64,000 nt of DNA from Hyphomicrobiales bacterium (GCA_900472575.1 UCIV01000034.1:62001-126000), one strand, 5' to 3'; shown: positions 1 through 9,419, counted from the stretch's first letter. The notes: a model not told the origin generated them from the letters alone. Numbers and translations: made by a program.

Positions 1-2
1 TG

Positions 3-1328
3 CTTTATCTCAGCGAAATGGCGGTCCAGAACGGGCTTGCCGATGATACCGAGGTGAAGAAGCGTGTACAGGATGCGATCTATCGCGTGCTGTCCTTCCA
101 GGCTTCTGCCGGCAGTTTCGGCCTGTGGGGGCCGGATGGCGCGGGTAATGATCTGTGGCTCGATGCCTATGTCAGCGATTTCCTGTCGCGGGCCCGCGAG
201 CAGGGATATGACGCGCCGGAGCAGCCGCTGGTCCAGGCGCTGGAAAACCTGCAGAACACACTTGCCTATACGACAAACGTGCGCGATCAGGGCAACCAGA
301 TCGCCTATGCGCTCTATGTTCTTGCCCGTAACCGCAAGGCTGCGATCAGCGATCTCCGCTATTACGCCGATACGATGCTCAATGATTTTCCGACACCGCT
401 TGCCAAGGCGCATATTGCGGCGGCGCTTTCGCTTTACGGCGATGGCCAGCGGTCGCGAAGTATCTTCAACGATGCGCTGCAGATGTCGGAAAATGCGCAG
501 GTCCATAAGGTGAGCCTTGCCCGTTCCGATTACGGTTCGTCGCTGCGTGACGGTGCCGCGGTTCTGGCGCTTGCCGCCGAAAGCAGGCCGGTGCCGCCGA
601 TCGTGCCGGCGCTGGCGGATGTCGTTGCCAAGGAATGGGCTATTAAGAAATACACCAGCACTCAGGAACAGACCTGGATGCTGCTTGCCGCCCGTGCGCT
701 GCAGAACGGTGATGACAGCCTTCGTCTCAACGTCAATGGCGCAGCCCATTCCGGCACGCTGATGTCGCAGATGGCGGGCGATGTTCTGCTCGATCATCCG
801 CTGACCATCCGCAACGACAGCGGCGATGCCCTGTCTGCCGCGATCACCACGGTTGCCGCACCGGCCACGCCATTGCCGGCTGGCGGCGACGGGTTCCAGA
901 TCTCGCGGACCTATTACACGATGGCGGGTGAAGAGGCGAATGTCAGCGAGGCGAAGCAGAACGAGCGTTATGTCGTTGTCCTGAACGTCACCGAGACCAA
1001 TGACTGGCCGTCGCGCATCGTCGTCACCGATCTTCTGCCGGCCGGTTTCGAGATCGACAATCCGTCTATTGTCAACAGCGCCAACCTTGCCAATTTCGAC
1101 TGGATCGAAGAGGTGCAGGCGGCACATACGGAATTCCGCAACGACCGCTTTGTCGCAGCCTTCGATCGTTCGCAGGGCGATAACCGGCAGATCACGCTGG
1201 CTTACGTCGTCCGCGCCGTGACACCGGGCGTCTATGATCACCCGGCAGCACAGGTGGACGACATGTACCGCCCGCAGTTTTCGGGCCGGACGGCGATGGG
1301 CAAGATGGAGGTTTTGGCGGCTCCGTAA
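3..1328 (+). CDS. Alpha-2-macroglobulin family protein, C-terminal part (5' end outside the window)
   Basis: The reading frame is open from the left edge, so this is the 3' end of a longer gene; about 441 residues are visible. The N-terminal visible part has the look of the alpha-helical thioester-type domain of bacterial alpha-2-macroglobulins (FGLWG, then LWLDAYVSDFLSRA), followed by a beta-rich C-terminal region ending near residue 435. Bacterial alpha-2-macroglobulins are periplasmic, envelope-anchored traps for foreign proteases and are often encoded next to pbpC, as here: pbpC starts 15 bp downstream. The lipobox and any thioester CxEQ motif would lie upstream and cannot be checked. The family call is fairly firm from context plus sequence. 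Confidence 0.85.
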   Translation, partial: LYLSEMAVQNGLADDTEVKKRVQDAIYRVLSFQASAGSFGLWGPDGAGNDLWLDAYVSDFLSRAREQGYDAPEQPLVQALENLQNTLAYTTNVRDQGNQIAYALYVLARNRKAAISDLRYYADTMLNDFPTPLAKAHIAAALSLYGDGQRSRSIFNDALQMSENAQVHKVSLARSDYGSSLRDGAAVLALAAESRPVPPIVPALADVVAKEWAIKKYTSTQEQTWMLLAARALQNGDDSLRLNVNGAAHSGTLMSQMAGDVLLDHPLTIRNDSGDALSAAITTVAAPATPLPAGGDGFQISRTYYTMAGEEANVSEAKQNERYVVVLNVTETNDWPSRIVVTDLLPAGFEIDNPSIVNSANLANFDWIEEVQAAHTEFRNDRFVAAFDRSQGDNRQITLAYVVRAVTPGVYDHPAAQVDDMYRPQFSGRTAMGKMEVLAAP

Positions 1329-1343
1329 GCGGCGTGAAGGACG

Positions 1344-3425
1344 ATGAAAAAGCGCTGGAAATCCTCGATCGGTGTGGGTGCCTGCCTCTTACTGGCGGGA
1401 GTGACGACCCTCGGCCTCGACTGGGCCGATCGCGCCTATCCGCCGCCGCTTGATAATGCCACGACCACTTCGCGCGAAGTGCTGGATGCCGATGGCGAGT
1501 TGCTGCGGGCGTTTGCCACGCCGCAAGGGCGCTGGCGGTTGAAGACGGATGTCGAGGATGTCGATCCACGTTTTCTCGCCATGCTGATCGGTTATGAGGA
1601 CCGGCGGTTTTACGAGCATGGCGGTATCGATCCGCTGGCGATCGGCCGCGCTGCGCTCCAGCTTTTGACCAATGGCCGGATCGTTTCCGGCGCCTCGACG
1701 CTTTCCATGCAGGTGGCGCGGTTGATCGAGCCGCGCGAGACACGGTCGTTTTCCGCAAAGCTCCTGCAGCTTGCTCGCGCCATCCAGATCGAGCGCCGCC
1801 TCGACAAAAAAGCGATCCTCGAACTCTATCTCACCCATGCGCCCTATGGCGGCAATCTGGAGGGTGTGAGGGCCGCGAGCCTCGCGTATTTCGGTAAGGA
1901 GTCGAAGCGGCTGACGGTGGCCGAAGCAGCACTCCTCGTCGCCCTGCCGCAATCTCCGGAGATGCGCCGACCGGATCGCCATCCGCAGGAGGCGCATGCC
2001 GCGCGCGAACGGGTGCTGACCCGTCCTGCGGTGGCCGAGGTGACGGGAGAGGGTGAGGCGGAGCGGGCGTTGCTTGATGCGGTGCCGCGGCAAAGGCTGC
2101 AATTGCCGGCCTATGCCGCGCATCTTGCCGAAGCCGCTATCCGCAAGCAGCCCAAGGCCGAAGAATATCGCACGACGCTGAAACGTGGCATTCAGAGACA
2201 ACTTGAGGAGGTGGCGCGAGAGGCTTCCGCAAAGCTCGCCCCAAAGGTTTCGCTTGCCATGGTGATGGCGGATGCAACGACCGGCGAGATCGTCGGGGAA
2301 GTGGGGTCTGCGGATTATTTCGATACGGGGCGTTCCGGCTGGATCGACATGACGCGCGTACTCAGGTCGCCGGGCTCGACGCTGAAGCCGTTCATCTACG
2401 GCCTTGCCTTCGAGCAGGGGCTAGTTTCCCAGGAAACCATGATCGAGGACCGGCCGGCGGATTTCTTCGGTTACCGGCCGAAGAATTTCGACATGACCTA
2501 TCAGGGCGACGTGACAGTCAGGCAGGCGTTGCAATTGTCGCTCAACGTGCCTGCGGTCAGGTTGCTCGATGCGGTCGGGCCATCGCGGCTGATGATCCGG
2601 TTTCGCCGTGCCGATGTGCGCCCGGTCCTGCCGCCGAGCGAAGCGCCGGGGCTGGCGATCGGGCTTGGCGGGGTCGGTATCACGCTTAAGGATCTGGTGC
2701 AGTCCTACGCCGCACTTGCCAATGGCGGGCAGCCGGTGCGGGTCGGCAACGGTATCGACGAGCAACCAGCCGTGCTCGACAGCGAGATGCTCTTGGAGCG
2801 GCAGGCGATCTGGAATGTCACGGATATTCTCTCCGACGTTCTGCCGCCGACCGGCAGCCGGAAACTCGGCATCGCTTACAAGACCGGCACCAGTTACGGT
2901 TATCGCGACGCATGGTCGGTCGGTTATGACGGGCGTTATGTGCTCGGTGTCTGGGTCGGGCGGCCGGATAATGGCGCGGTGCCGGGCATTGCCGGTTACC
3001 AGACGGCGGCGCCGATCCTGTTCGAGGCTTTTTCGCGCTCCGGCGTACCGTTCACGCCGCATCCCGCCGCCCCGCCGGGTGCCGTCCGGCTTTCGCAATC
3101 CGATCTGCCGATCGGCCAGCGACGGTTTGCGGTCACCGCAAGCGGGCTTATACGCTCTTCATCCCGCGAGACTGCGCCGCAGATCGTCTATCCGCCGGAA
3201 GGGGCGAAGGTCGATCTTGGAGCGTCATCCGGCGATATCTCGCCGCTGGTGCTGAAACTGCAGGGCGGTCGTCCGCCGTTCCGCTGGCTCGCCAACGGCA
3301 GGCCGCTGGATGCTCTCTCCCGCCGACGCACCAATGAATGGCAGCCGGAAGGGGCGGGGTTTTCGACGCTGACGGTGATCGATGCAGCGGGAAAGGCTGC
3401 GACGGTGAGGGTGTTCGTTGAATAA
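1344..3425 (+). CDS. pbpC: Penicillin-binding protein 1C (bifunctional transglycosylase/transpeptidase)
   Basis: This is a 693-residue inner-membrane enzyme that polymerises and cross-links peptidoglycan in the periplasm. It has an N-terminal signal anchor (about residues 8-28), then a GT51 transglycosylase domain with EDRRFYEHGGID and GASTLSMQ. A transpeptidase domain follows, with SxxK at about residues 345-348 (STLK), an SLN motif and KTGTSYG. A C-terminal beta domain of about 90 residues is typical of PBP1C. The ATG is preceded by GAAGGA. It sits 15 bp after the alpha-2-macroglobulin gene and is probably co-transcribed; this pairing is widespread and is read as repair of the wall after protease attack. 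Nothing looks broken. Confidence 0.93.
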   Translation: MKKRWKSSIGVGACLLLAGVTTLGLDWADRAYPPPLDNATTTSREVLDADGELLRAFATPQGRWRLKTDVEDVDPRFLAMLIGYEDRRFYEHGGIDPLAIGRAALQLLTNGRIVSGASTLSMQVARLIEPRETRSFSAKLLQLARAIQIERRLDKKAILELYLTHAPYGGNLEGVRAASLAYFGKESKRLTVAEAALLVALPQSPEMRRPDRHPQEAHAARERVLTRPAVAEVTGEGEAERALLDAVPRQRLQLPAYAAHLAEAAIRKQPKAEEYRTTLKRGIQRQLEEVAREASAKLAPKVSLAMVMADATTGEIVGEVGSADYFDTGRSGWIDMTRVLRSPGSTLKPFIYGLAFEQGLVSQETMIEDRPADFFGYRPKNFDMTYQGDVTVRQALQLSLNVPAVRLLDAVGPSRLMIRFRRADVRPVLPPSEAPGLAIGLGGVGITLKDLVQSYAALANGGQPVRVGNGIDEQPAVLDSEMLLERQAIWNVTDILSDVLPPTGSRKLGIAYKTGTSYGYRDAWSVGYDGRYVLGVWVGRPDNGAVPGIAGYQTAAPILFEAFSRSGVPFTPHPAAPPGAVRLSQSDLPIGQRRFAVTASGLIRSSSRETAPQIVYPPEGAKVDLGASSGDISPLVLKLQGGRPPFRWLANGRPLDALSRRRTNEWQPEGAGFSTLTVIDAAGKAATVRVFVE

Positions 3426-3451
3426 AAAAGACTGGAGAGATTTCTCTCTCC
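3424..3451 (-). terminator. Intrinsic terminator of the dpp operon
   Basis: Read on the minus strand, a perfect 7-bp stem (3434-3440 with 3445-3451) and 4-base loop are followed, after three bases, by a run of six T (complement of 3424-3429). It lies about 30 bp past the dppF-like stop codon and overlaps the end of the convergent pbpC gene. Confidence 0.75.
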
Positions 3452-3480
3452 GGTCCCATATCTGTCGAGAGCAGTGAGGA

Positions 3481-4335
3481 TTAAGCCGCCGAAGCAGCCT
3501 TCTTCGCCGCTATACGGGCGCGGATGGATTCCACGTCGGCCTTCGGCGTTGCCTTGAACAGGGTCTGCGTGTATTCGTGCTTCGGATTTGAAAACACCTC
3601 GTCGCGCGTGCCGTATTCGACCGCCTCGCCAAAATACATCACCATCACCTCATCTGCGATGTAGCGAACGACCGAGAGATCGTGGCTGATGAAGACGTAG
3701 GTGAGGTTGAACTCGTCCTGCAGGTCGGCGAGCAGGTTCAGCACCTGAGCCTGAACCGAAAGGTCGAGTGCGGAAACCGGTTCGTCGAGCACCAGCAGTT
3801 TCGGGTTCATCATCAGCGCGCGGGCAATGGCGATACGCTGGCGCTGACCGCCGGAGAACATGTGCGGGTAGCGATTGTAATGTTCCGGGCCGAGGCCGAC
3901 CTTGATCAGCATTTCGGTGGCGCGGTTGCGGCGCTCGGCAGCAGACAAATCGGTGTTGATCGCCAGCGGCTCACCGAGAACGTCGCCGATCTTCTGGCGC
4001 GGATTGAGCGAGCCATAGGGGTTCTGGAAGATGATCTGCACCTTCTGGCGCATTTCGGACGTCAGGTGGCCCGGACGCGTGTCCATCTTCTTGCCGTCGA
4101 TGATCAGTTCACCGGAGGTCGGTTCGTCGATGAAGGTGATCATGCGCGCCAGCGTGGACTTGCCACAGCCAGATTCGCCGACGATCGCCAGCGTCTTGCC
4201 GCGTTCCAGGCTGAAGGAAACGCCCTTCACCGCATGAAGCGTCTTCTTCGGCTTCATGAAGCCGCCCGGCAGTTCGTAATCGCGCTTGATGTCGCGGACT
4301 TCGAGCATGGTGTCGGTGGTCTTTATGTCGCTCAT
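3481..4335 (-). CDS. dppF: Peptide ABC transporter ATP-binding protein (DppF/OppF type)
   Basis: This 284-residue cytoplasmic ATPase drives uptake of di- or oligopeptides. Walker A is GESGCGKST (residues 53-61), the signature is FSGGQ (160-164) and Walker B is LVLDE (181-185). A C-terminal oligopeptide/dipeptide extension contains the sequence after FSNPKHEYT. The start overlaps the stop of the upstream ATPase gene by 4 bp, which implies translational coupling. It is the last gene of a five-gene operon, binding protein-permease-permease-ATPase-ATPase. The true substrate could be dipeptides, haem precursors such as ALA, or other small peptides; sequence alone does not decide. Confidence 0.9.
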   Translation of the reverse strand: MSDIKTTDTMLEVRDIKRDYELPGGFMKPKKTLHAVKGVSFSLERGKTLAIVGESGCGKSTLARMITFIDEPTSGELIIDGKKMDTRPGHLTSEMRQKVQIIFQNPYGSLNPRQKIGDVLGEPLAINTDLSAAERRNRATEMLIKVGLGPEHYNRYPHMFSGGQRQRIAIARALMMNPKLLVLDEPVSALDLSVQAQVLNLLADLQDEFNLTYVFISHDLSVVRYIADEVMVMYFGEAVEYGTRDEVFSNPKHEYTQTLFKATPKADVESIRARIAAKKAASAA

Positions 4336-5195
4336 GCCGATGCTCCTGCGGAAGGTGCCGGTTCCGGGTTGCCGTCGAAGAAGGCGGAAACCGTGGTCAG
4401 GCGGTCACCGGTGGCGTTTTCAGGCAGGGCTGCCAGAAGCGCCTTGGTGTAATTGCTCTTCGGGTTTTCGAACAGCGAAAGCACGTCGGCTTCCTCCATC
4501 TTGCGACCCTTGTATTGCACGACGACGCGGTCGGCGGTTTCTGCAACCACGCCCATGTCATGGGTGATCATGATCAGGCCCATGCCGGTGCGGGCCTGCA
4601 GATCCATGATCAGATCGAGAATCTGCTTCTGGATCGTCACGTCGAGCGCGGTGGTCGGCTCGTCGGCGATCAGAAGCTTGGGGCTGCAGGCGATTGCGAT
4701 CGCGATCATCACGCGCTGGCACTGGCCGCCCGACATCTGATGCGGGAAGGCATGCATGCGCTCTTCCGGGTTCGGCAGGCCAACCTGCTTGAACAGTTCG
4801 ATGGCGCGCGCTTGGCGCTCCTTCTTTCCGAGGCCGAGATGGATGCGCAGGACTTCTTCGATCTGGAAGCCGACCGTGAAACACGGGTTGAGGCTGGCGA
4901 TCGGCTCCTGGAAGATCATGGCGATATCCTTGCCGATCAACTTGCGCCGCTCGGCGCCGCTGAGTGCCTGGATATCCTTGCCTTCGAAAAGCATGCGGTC
5001 GGCGGTGATCTTTGCCGTCCAGGGCAGAAGACCCATGACTGCCAGCATGGAGACCGACTTGCCGGAGCCGGATTCGCCGACGATGGCGAGCACTTCGGCC
5101 TTGTCGACCGAGATCGAGACGCCGTCCACGGCGCGGAACCAGCCGCTGGCGGTTTCGAATTCGACGGTGAGATTGTCGATTTGCAGAAGCGACAT
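4332..5195 (-). CDS. dppD: Peptide ABC transporter ATP-binding protein (DppD/OppD type)
   Basis: This 287-residue protein is the second ATPase subunit of the peptide importer. Walker A is GESGSGKS (40-47), the signature MSGGQ (154-158) and Walker B LLIADE (174-179). The signature is followed by CQR instead of the more usual RQR. It starts 2 bp after the permease stop codon and overlaps the next ATPase gene by 4 bp. It would pair with the following ATPase on the cytoplasmic face of the DppB/DppC channel. Confidence 0.9.
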   Translation of the reverse strand: MSLLQIDNLTVEFETASGWFRAVDGVSISVDKAEVLAIVGESGSGKSVSMLAVMGLLPWTAKITADRMLFEGKDIQALSGAERRKLIGKDIAMIFQEPIASLNPCFTVGFQIEEVLRIHLGLGKKERQARAIELFKQVGLPNPEERMHAFPHQMSGGQCQRVMIAIAIACSPKLLIADEPTTALDVTIQKQILDLIMDLQARTGMGLIMITHDMGVVAETADRVVVQYKGRKMEEADVLSLFENPKSNYTKALLAALPENATGDRLTTVSAFFDGNPEPAPSAGASA

Positions 5196-5197
5196 GA

Positions 5198-6118
5198 TCA
5201 GGACCTCTTCAGCTTCGGATCAAGCGCATCGCGCAGGCCGTCGCCCATCAGGTTGATGGCAAGAACGGTGATGAGGATTGCGAGACCCGGGAAGGTGACG
5301 ACCCACCAGGCGCGCAGAATGAATTCGCGGGCTTCGGCCAGCATCGTGCCCCATTCCGGTGTCGGCGGCTGAGCGCCCATGCCGAGGAAGCCGAGAGCGG
5401 CCGCATCGAGAATGGCGTTGGAGAAGGACAGGGTTGCCTGGACGATCAGCGGTGCGGTGCAGTTCGGCAGGATGGTGCGGAACATCAGGCGCAGCGGGCT
5501 TGCGCCGGCGATACGGGCGGCGGTGACATAGTCGCGGGTCTTTTCGGCCATCACGGCGGCGCGGGTGAGGCGCACGAAATGCGGCTGCAGCGTCACGGCA
5601 ATCGCGATCATGGCGCTGTTCAGGCCCGGACCGAGAATGGTGACGAGCACCAGCGCCAGAAGCAGCGAGGGAACGGCGAGGATCATGTCCATCAGGCGCA
5701 TGATGATCGTGTCCAGCCAGCCGCGGTAATAACCGGCCAGAAGACCGACGACGATGCCGGAAACCAGCGACAGTGTGGTGACGACCAGACCGACGAACAG
5801 CGAATACTGCGCGCCGTAGATCAGACGCGAGAGGATATCGCGACCGACCGGATCGGTGCCGAGAATATAGGTGGCGGTGCCACCTTCAGCCCATACCGGC
5901 GGCTTCAAGACCGCATCACGATACTGTTCGAACGGCGAATGGGGCGCGATCACCGGTGCGAGGATCGCGACCAGCACCAAAGCCAGGAAAACGAACAGGC
6001 CGATCACGGCGCCGCGGTTTTCGGAAAAGTAGAACCAGAACTCCTTGAGCATCTGGCGTCGCATCTGGGCCGAGGATACGGGCTCCGCAGCCTTTGGTGT
6101 AAGAGTGGCGTCAGCCAT
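5198..6118 (-). CDS. dppC: Peptide ABC transporter permease (DppC type)
   Basis: This inner-membrane permease has about 306 residues and six predicted hydrophobic segments. The N-terminal OppC-type domain has FWFYFSENRGAVIG before the first helix. The binding-protein-dependent transport EAA loop is around AARIAGASPLRLMFRTILPN. I chose the start at 6118 (MADATL) because AAGGAG lies 9 bases upstream. The frame extends to 6166, but that would overlap the preceding permease gene and lacks a ribosome binding site. Confidence 0.9.
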   Translation of the reverse strand: MADATLTPKAAEPVSSAQMRRQMLKEFWFYFSENRGAVIGLFVFLALVLVAILAPVIAPHSPFEQYRDAVLKPPVWAEGGTATYILGTDPVGRDILSRLIYGAQYSLFVGLVVTTLSLVSGIVVGLLAGYYRGWLDTIIMRLMDMILAVPSLLLALVLVTILGPGLNSAMIAIAVTLQPHFVRLTRAAVMAEKTRDYVTAARIAGASPLRLMFRTILPNCTAPLIVQATLSFSNAILDAAALGFLGMGAQPPTPEWGTMLAEAREFILRAWWVVTFPGLAILITVLAINLMGDGLRDALDPKLKRS

Positions 6119-6134
6119 GGGATTTTGCTCCTTC

Positions 6135-7139
6135 TTAGTGGCGGATACGCGGGTTGACGAGACCATAGAGCAGGTCGACGATCAGGTTGACCGTCATGAT
6201 GATCGCGGCGATCAGCAGCAGTCCACCCTGGATGACGGCGTAGTCACGGCGGAAGACGCTATCGAGGATCCATTTGCCGATGCCCGGCCAGGAGAAGATC
6301 GTCTCGGTCAGGATCGCGCCGGCCAACATGACGCCGACCTGCAGGCCGACCGTCGTGATAACCGGGATCATGGCGTTGCGCAGCGCATGGATGCCGACGA
6401 CGCGGAATGGCGACAGGCCTTTGGCGCGGGCGGTGCGCACATAGTCTTCGGACAGAACTTCCAGCATGGCCGAACGGGTCTGGCGGGCGATGACGGCGAG
6501 CGGAATGGTGGCGAGCACGATCGACGGCAGAACGAGGTGGCTGAGTGCCGAGGCAAACGCCCCCTTCTGGCCGGAAATCAGGCTGTCGATCAGCATGAAG
6601 CCGGTGACCTGCGGGAAATAGAACATCAGCGAGATGCGACCCGATACCGGGAACCACTGCAGGGTGCCCGAAAACAGGATGATCAGCAGCAGACCCCACC
6701 AGAAGATCGGCATGGAATAACCGACCAGTGCGATGCCCATCAGGCCCTGATCGAAGATCGAGCCTCGCTTGATTGCGGCAATGACACCGGCGGGAATGCC
6801 GAGCGCGATCGCTATGATGATGGCACAGAAAGACAGTTCGACCGTTGCCGGGAACAGTGTCAGGAACTGATCAAGAACCGGCTTCTTCGAGACGATCGAG
6901 GTGCCGAAGTCGCCGGTGAGTACGCCACCGAGATAATCGAAATACTGCACGATCATCGGCCGGTCCATGCCGAGCTGCGCGCTGATCTGCGCGTGACGCT
7001 CCGGAGACATGACGCGCTCACCCGAAAGGAGCGCAACCGGATCACCCGGCAAAAGCCGGATGAAGGAGAAGGCGATGATGGAGACCCCGATGAAAGTCGG
7101 GATCAGGACGGCGAGGCGCCGCAGAAGGAAGCCAAACAT
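6135..7139 (-). CDS. dppB: Peptide ABC transporter permease (DppB type)
   Basis: This permease has about 334 residues and begins MFGFLLRRLAVLIPTFIGVS, the standard N-terminus of DppB/OppB proteins, followed by IRLLPGDPV. The EAA loop is ARAKGLSPFRVVGIHALRNA. The frame is open to 7322, but the extra 61 residues run into the dppA end and are unlike the family, so the start is placed at 7139. It heads the dppBCDF part of the operon, 157 bp downstream of dppA and just after a strong hairpin. Confidence 0.9.
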   Translation of the reverse strand: MFGFLLRRLAVLIPTFIGVSIIAFSFIRLLPGDPVALLSGERVMSPERHAQISAQLGMDRPMIVQYFDYLGGVLTGDFGTSIVSKKPVLDQFLTLFPATVELSFCAIIIAIALGIPAGVIAAIKRGSIFDQGLMGIALVGYSMPIFWWGLLLIILFSGTLQWFPVSGRISLMFYFPQVTGFMLIDSLISGQKGAFASALSHLVLPSIVLATIPLAVIARQTRSAMLEVLSEDYVRTARAKGLSPFRVVGIHALRNAMIPVITTVGLQVGVMLAGAILTETIFSWPGIGKWILDSVFRRDYAVIQGGLLLIAAIIMTVNLIVDLLYGLVNPRIRH

Positions 7140-7244
7140 TTTAAGCCTTTGCGGAAAGGGGCTGGACCGACCTGGGCTTTTGTCAAGCCATGGATCGAAC
7201 CATATCGGCGTCACCGCCATATTTTTAGGCATCTCATAAGAAAA

Positions 7245-7275
7245 TGCCGCGGGAAACGCAACGCGTCCCGCGGCA
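7245..7275 (-). terminator. Hairpin between dppA and dppB (attenuator or mRNA stabiliser)
   Basis: A perfect 10-bp GC-rich inverted repeat (7245-7254 with 7266-7275) with an 11-base loop is followed on the minus strand by a short T-rich stretch. It lies 21 bp after the dppA stop. Hairpins here in ABC operons usually raise binding-protein expression over that of the membrane subunits, either by partial termination or by protecting the dppA mRNA end. Confidence 0.7.
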
Positions 7276-7296
7276 AAAAGTTGTGATAGGCCAGTT

Positions 7297-8895
7297 TTAC
7301 TCGGCGATATCGACTGCTTCAAAAGTGAAGTCGCCGAGCGGGCTCTGGGTAAAGCCGGTCACACCCTTGCGCATCGGAACGACGGCGAGCGAGTGATCGA
7401 TGGTTGCCCAGGGAGCGTCCTTTTTGAAGACGGCCTGTGCCTGCTCATAAAGCTTGGTGCGCTCAGCCTGGTCGGAGGTGACCTTGGCCTTCTTCACGAG
7501 AGCGTCGAATTCCTGGTTGCACCACTGTGCGCGGTTGTTGCCGCCAACTGCATCGCAGCCGAGCAGGGTGTCGAGGAAGTTGTCCGGGTCGCCGTTGTCG
7601 CCGGTCCAGCCGAGGATTGCGGCACCGTCACGGTCTTTTGCCTTCGAACGCGACAGGTATTCAGCCCATTCGTAGGAAACGATCTCGACCTTGACGCCGA
7701 TCTTGGCGAAGTCGTCCTGCATGATTTCAGCAGCGCGACGTGCGTTGAGCATGTATGGACGCGAAACCGGCATTGCCCAGATCTTCATCGAGAGATCCTT
7801 GACGCCAGCGTCTGCCAACATCTTCTTGGCAGCGTCGAGGTCGTAGGTGTCGTCCTTGGTCTCGTTGTTGTAAGACCACATGGTCGGCGGGATCGGGTTG
7901 GTTGCAGGCGTTGCCATGCCCTGGAAGACGGCGTCGACGATGGCCTTCTTGTTGATCGCCTTGTTCAGAGCGATACGAACTTCCGGCTTGTCGAACGGAG
8001 CCTGGGTCGTGTTGTAGGCGAGGTAGGCGATGTTGAGGCCTTCCTGCTCCAGAACTTCCAGGTTCGGGTCGGACTTCATCGATTCAACGTCGGCGGCATT
8101 CGGGAACGGCATCAGGTGGCATTCGCCGGCCTTCAGCTTCTGGTAACGAACGGCAGCGTCGCTGGTGATCGCGAAGACGAGATCGTCGATCTTCGGAGCG
8201 GTGCCCCAGTAGTCGGCGTTCTTCTTGTAGCGGATGATGGCGTCCTGCTGGTAGGCGACGAAGGTGAACGGACCGGTACCGACCGGGTTCTGGTTCAACT
8301 GCTCCTTCTTGCCGTCCTTCTCGAGGCTGTCGGCATATTCCTTCGACAGGATCGAAGCGAACGGCATGGCAAGGTTGGCCAGGAACGGTGCTTCCGGACG
8401 GTTCAGCGTGACCTTGACCGTCAGGTCGTCGACTTTTTCGATCGACTTGATCAGCTTCGGGAAGCCCATGCCGTCGGCATATTCCCAGGTGCCGCCGGAA
8501 ATGTACTTGTTCCAGGCGTTCTTTTCGTCAATCTGGCGACCGATCGAGAAGATGACGTCGTCTGCGTTCAATTCGCGGGTCGGGGTGAAGAAGTCCGTGG
8601 TCTGGAACTTGACGCCCTTGCGCAGCTTGAAGGTGTAGACGGTGCCGTCAGCGGAAATTTCCCAGCTCTCTGCGAGACCGGCTTCCGGCTGCGTCGTGCC
8701 CGGCTTGAATTCGAGCAGGCGGTTGAAGATCGGATGAGCCGAGGCGTCGAAGGTCGTGCCGGCGGTATAGAGGCCCGGATCGAAGCCTTCTGGCGAACCT
8801 TCGGAGCAATAAACGAAGGTCTTCGCGCTGGCGGCGCCGGCAAAGAATGTTGCGGACAGAAGCGCTGCCGCTGCGAGAGTAAGTACACGTTTCAT
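7297..8895 (-). CDS. dppA: Periplasmic peptide-binding protein (DppA type, SBP family 5)
   Basis: This 532-residue substrate-binding protein starts with a clear Sec signal peptide, cleaved near AASA-KTF (about residues 24-25). The mature protein is a family-5 extracellular solute-binding protein with YCSEGSPEGFDPGLYTAG at its start and a GWTGDNGDPDNFL motif, both typical of DppA. GGGAG lies upstream of the ATG at 8895. The frame extends upstream to 8979, but the start chosen is the only one that gives a signal peptide. It delivers peptides, and possibly haem or 5-aminolevulinate as reported for other DppA proteins, to DppBCDF. Confidence 0.93.
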   Translation of the reverse strand: MKRVLTLAAAALLSATFFAGAASAKTFVYCSEGSPEGFDPGLYTAGTTFDASAHPIFNRLLEFKPGTTQPEAGLAESWEISADGTVYTFKLRKGVKFQTTDFFTPTRELNADDVIFSIGRQIDEKNAWNKYISGGTWEYADGMGFPKLIKSIEKVDDLTVKVTLNRPEAPFLANLAMPFASILSKEYADSLEKDGKKEQLNQNPVGTGPFTFVAYQQDAIIRYKKNADYWGTAPKIDDLVFAITSDAAVRYQKLKAGECHLMPFPNAADVESMKSDPNLEVLEQEGLNIAYLAYNTTQAPFDKPEVRIALNKAINKKAIVDAVFQGMATPATNPIPPTMWSYNNETKDDTYDLDAAKKMLADAGVKDLSMKIWAMPVSRPYMLNARRAAEIMQDDFAKIGVKVEIVSYEWAEYLSRSKAKDRDGAAILGWTGDNGDPDNFLDTLLGCDAVGGNNRAQWCNQEFDALVKKAKVTSDQAERTKLYEQAQAVFKKDAPWATIDHSLAVVPMRKGVTGFTQSPLGDFTFEAVDIAE

Positions 8896-9419
8896 TGATA
8901 GTCTCCCTACCTGTGCCGGCTTTGCCAGCACGGTTGATTTCCCTGATTTACGATGCGTTTTGCCGCATCTTTTGACCAAGTCCTGTGTTGTTCACCTCCT
9001 GACCGGCAAGCCCAACTCTATGCCGGTCGAAATATATTTCCCCATCTCGGATGAAACTGCAGGATCATGCGGGTCGTCCTACATATCGGCTGCCTCAAGG
9101 AATAGATTTTCAATCGAGGCGACAAATGCAGAACGTCATGCTTGGTCTTTGCTCATTCACTCCATATTTGTTTTGCGGTGAAGCAATGCTCGCTCAGCGT
9201 GTCTGCTTCCCGTGGCGCGCGAGAATAGCGATTATCACTCGGTTGTCGAGACGGTAAGATTCGGGATTTGATCACAACTGCGGTGACGCTGCCTAATCGA
9301 TGCGCATAGCCTTAATTCTTTGCATTATGCGTTGCGCTTGGCCCGGAAAGGGATAGGTATGCGGTTATTGCATTCCATACCCAAAACTCATCTTAGCTAG
9401 AAATCAAGGCGGCTGTTTC
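8896..9419. promoter_or_regulatory. Divergent regulatory region between dppA and the M20 hydrolase gene
   Basis: These 524 bp hold no credible gene. On the minus (dppA) side there are three hairpins: 8913-8931 (8 bp with one G-U, 3-base loop) just upstream of the dppA RBS, 8952-8969 (6 bp), and 9001-9028 (perfect 8 bp). The last is followed at once by AGGAGGTGA (complement of 8992-9000), with no start codon at a suitable distance. On the plus side a 6-bp inverted repeat, GGTATG/CATACC (9356-9361 with 9376-9381), could be an operator for the hydrolase gene. No strong -35/-10 pair was recognised by eye. Confidence 0.5.

Noticed and set aside
9356..9381. GGTATG/CATACC inverted repeat as a firm operator
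   Set aside because: Arms of only 6 bp and a 14-base spacer can occur by chance; mentioned only within the intergenic region.
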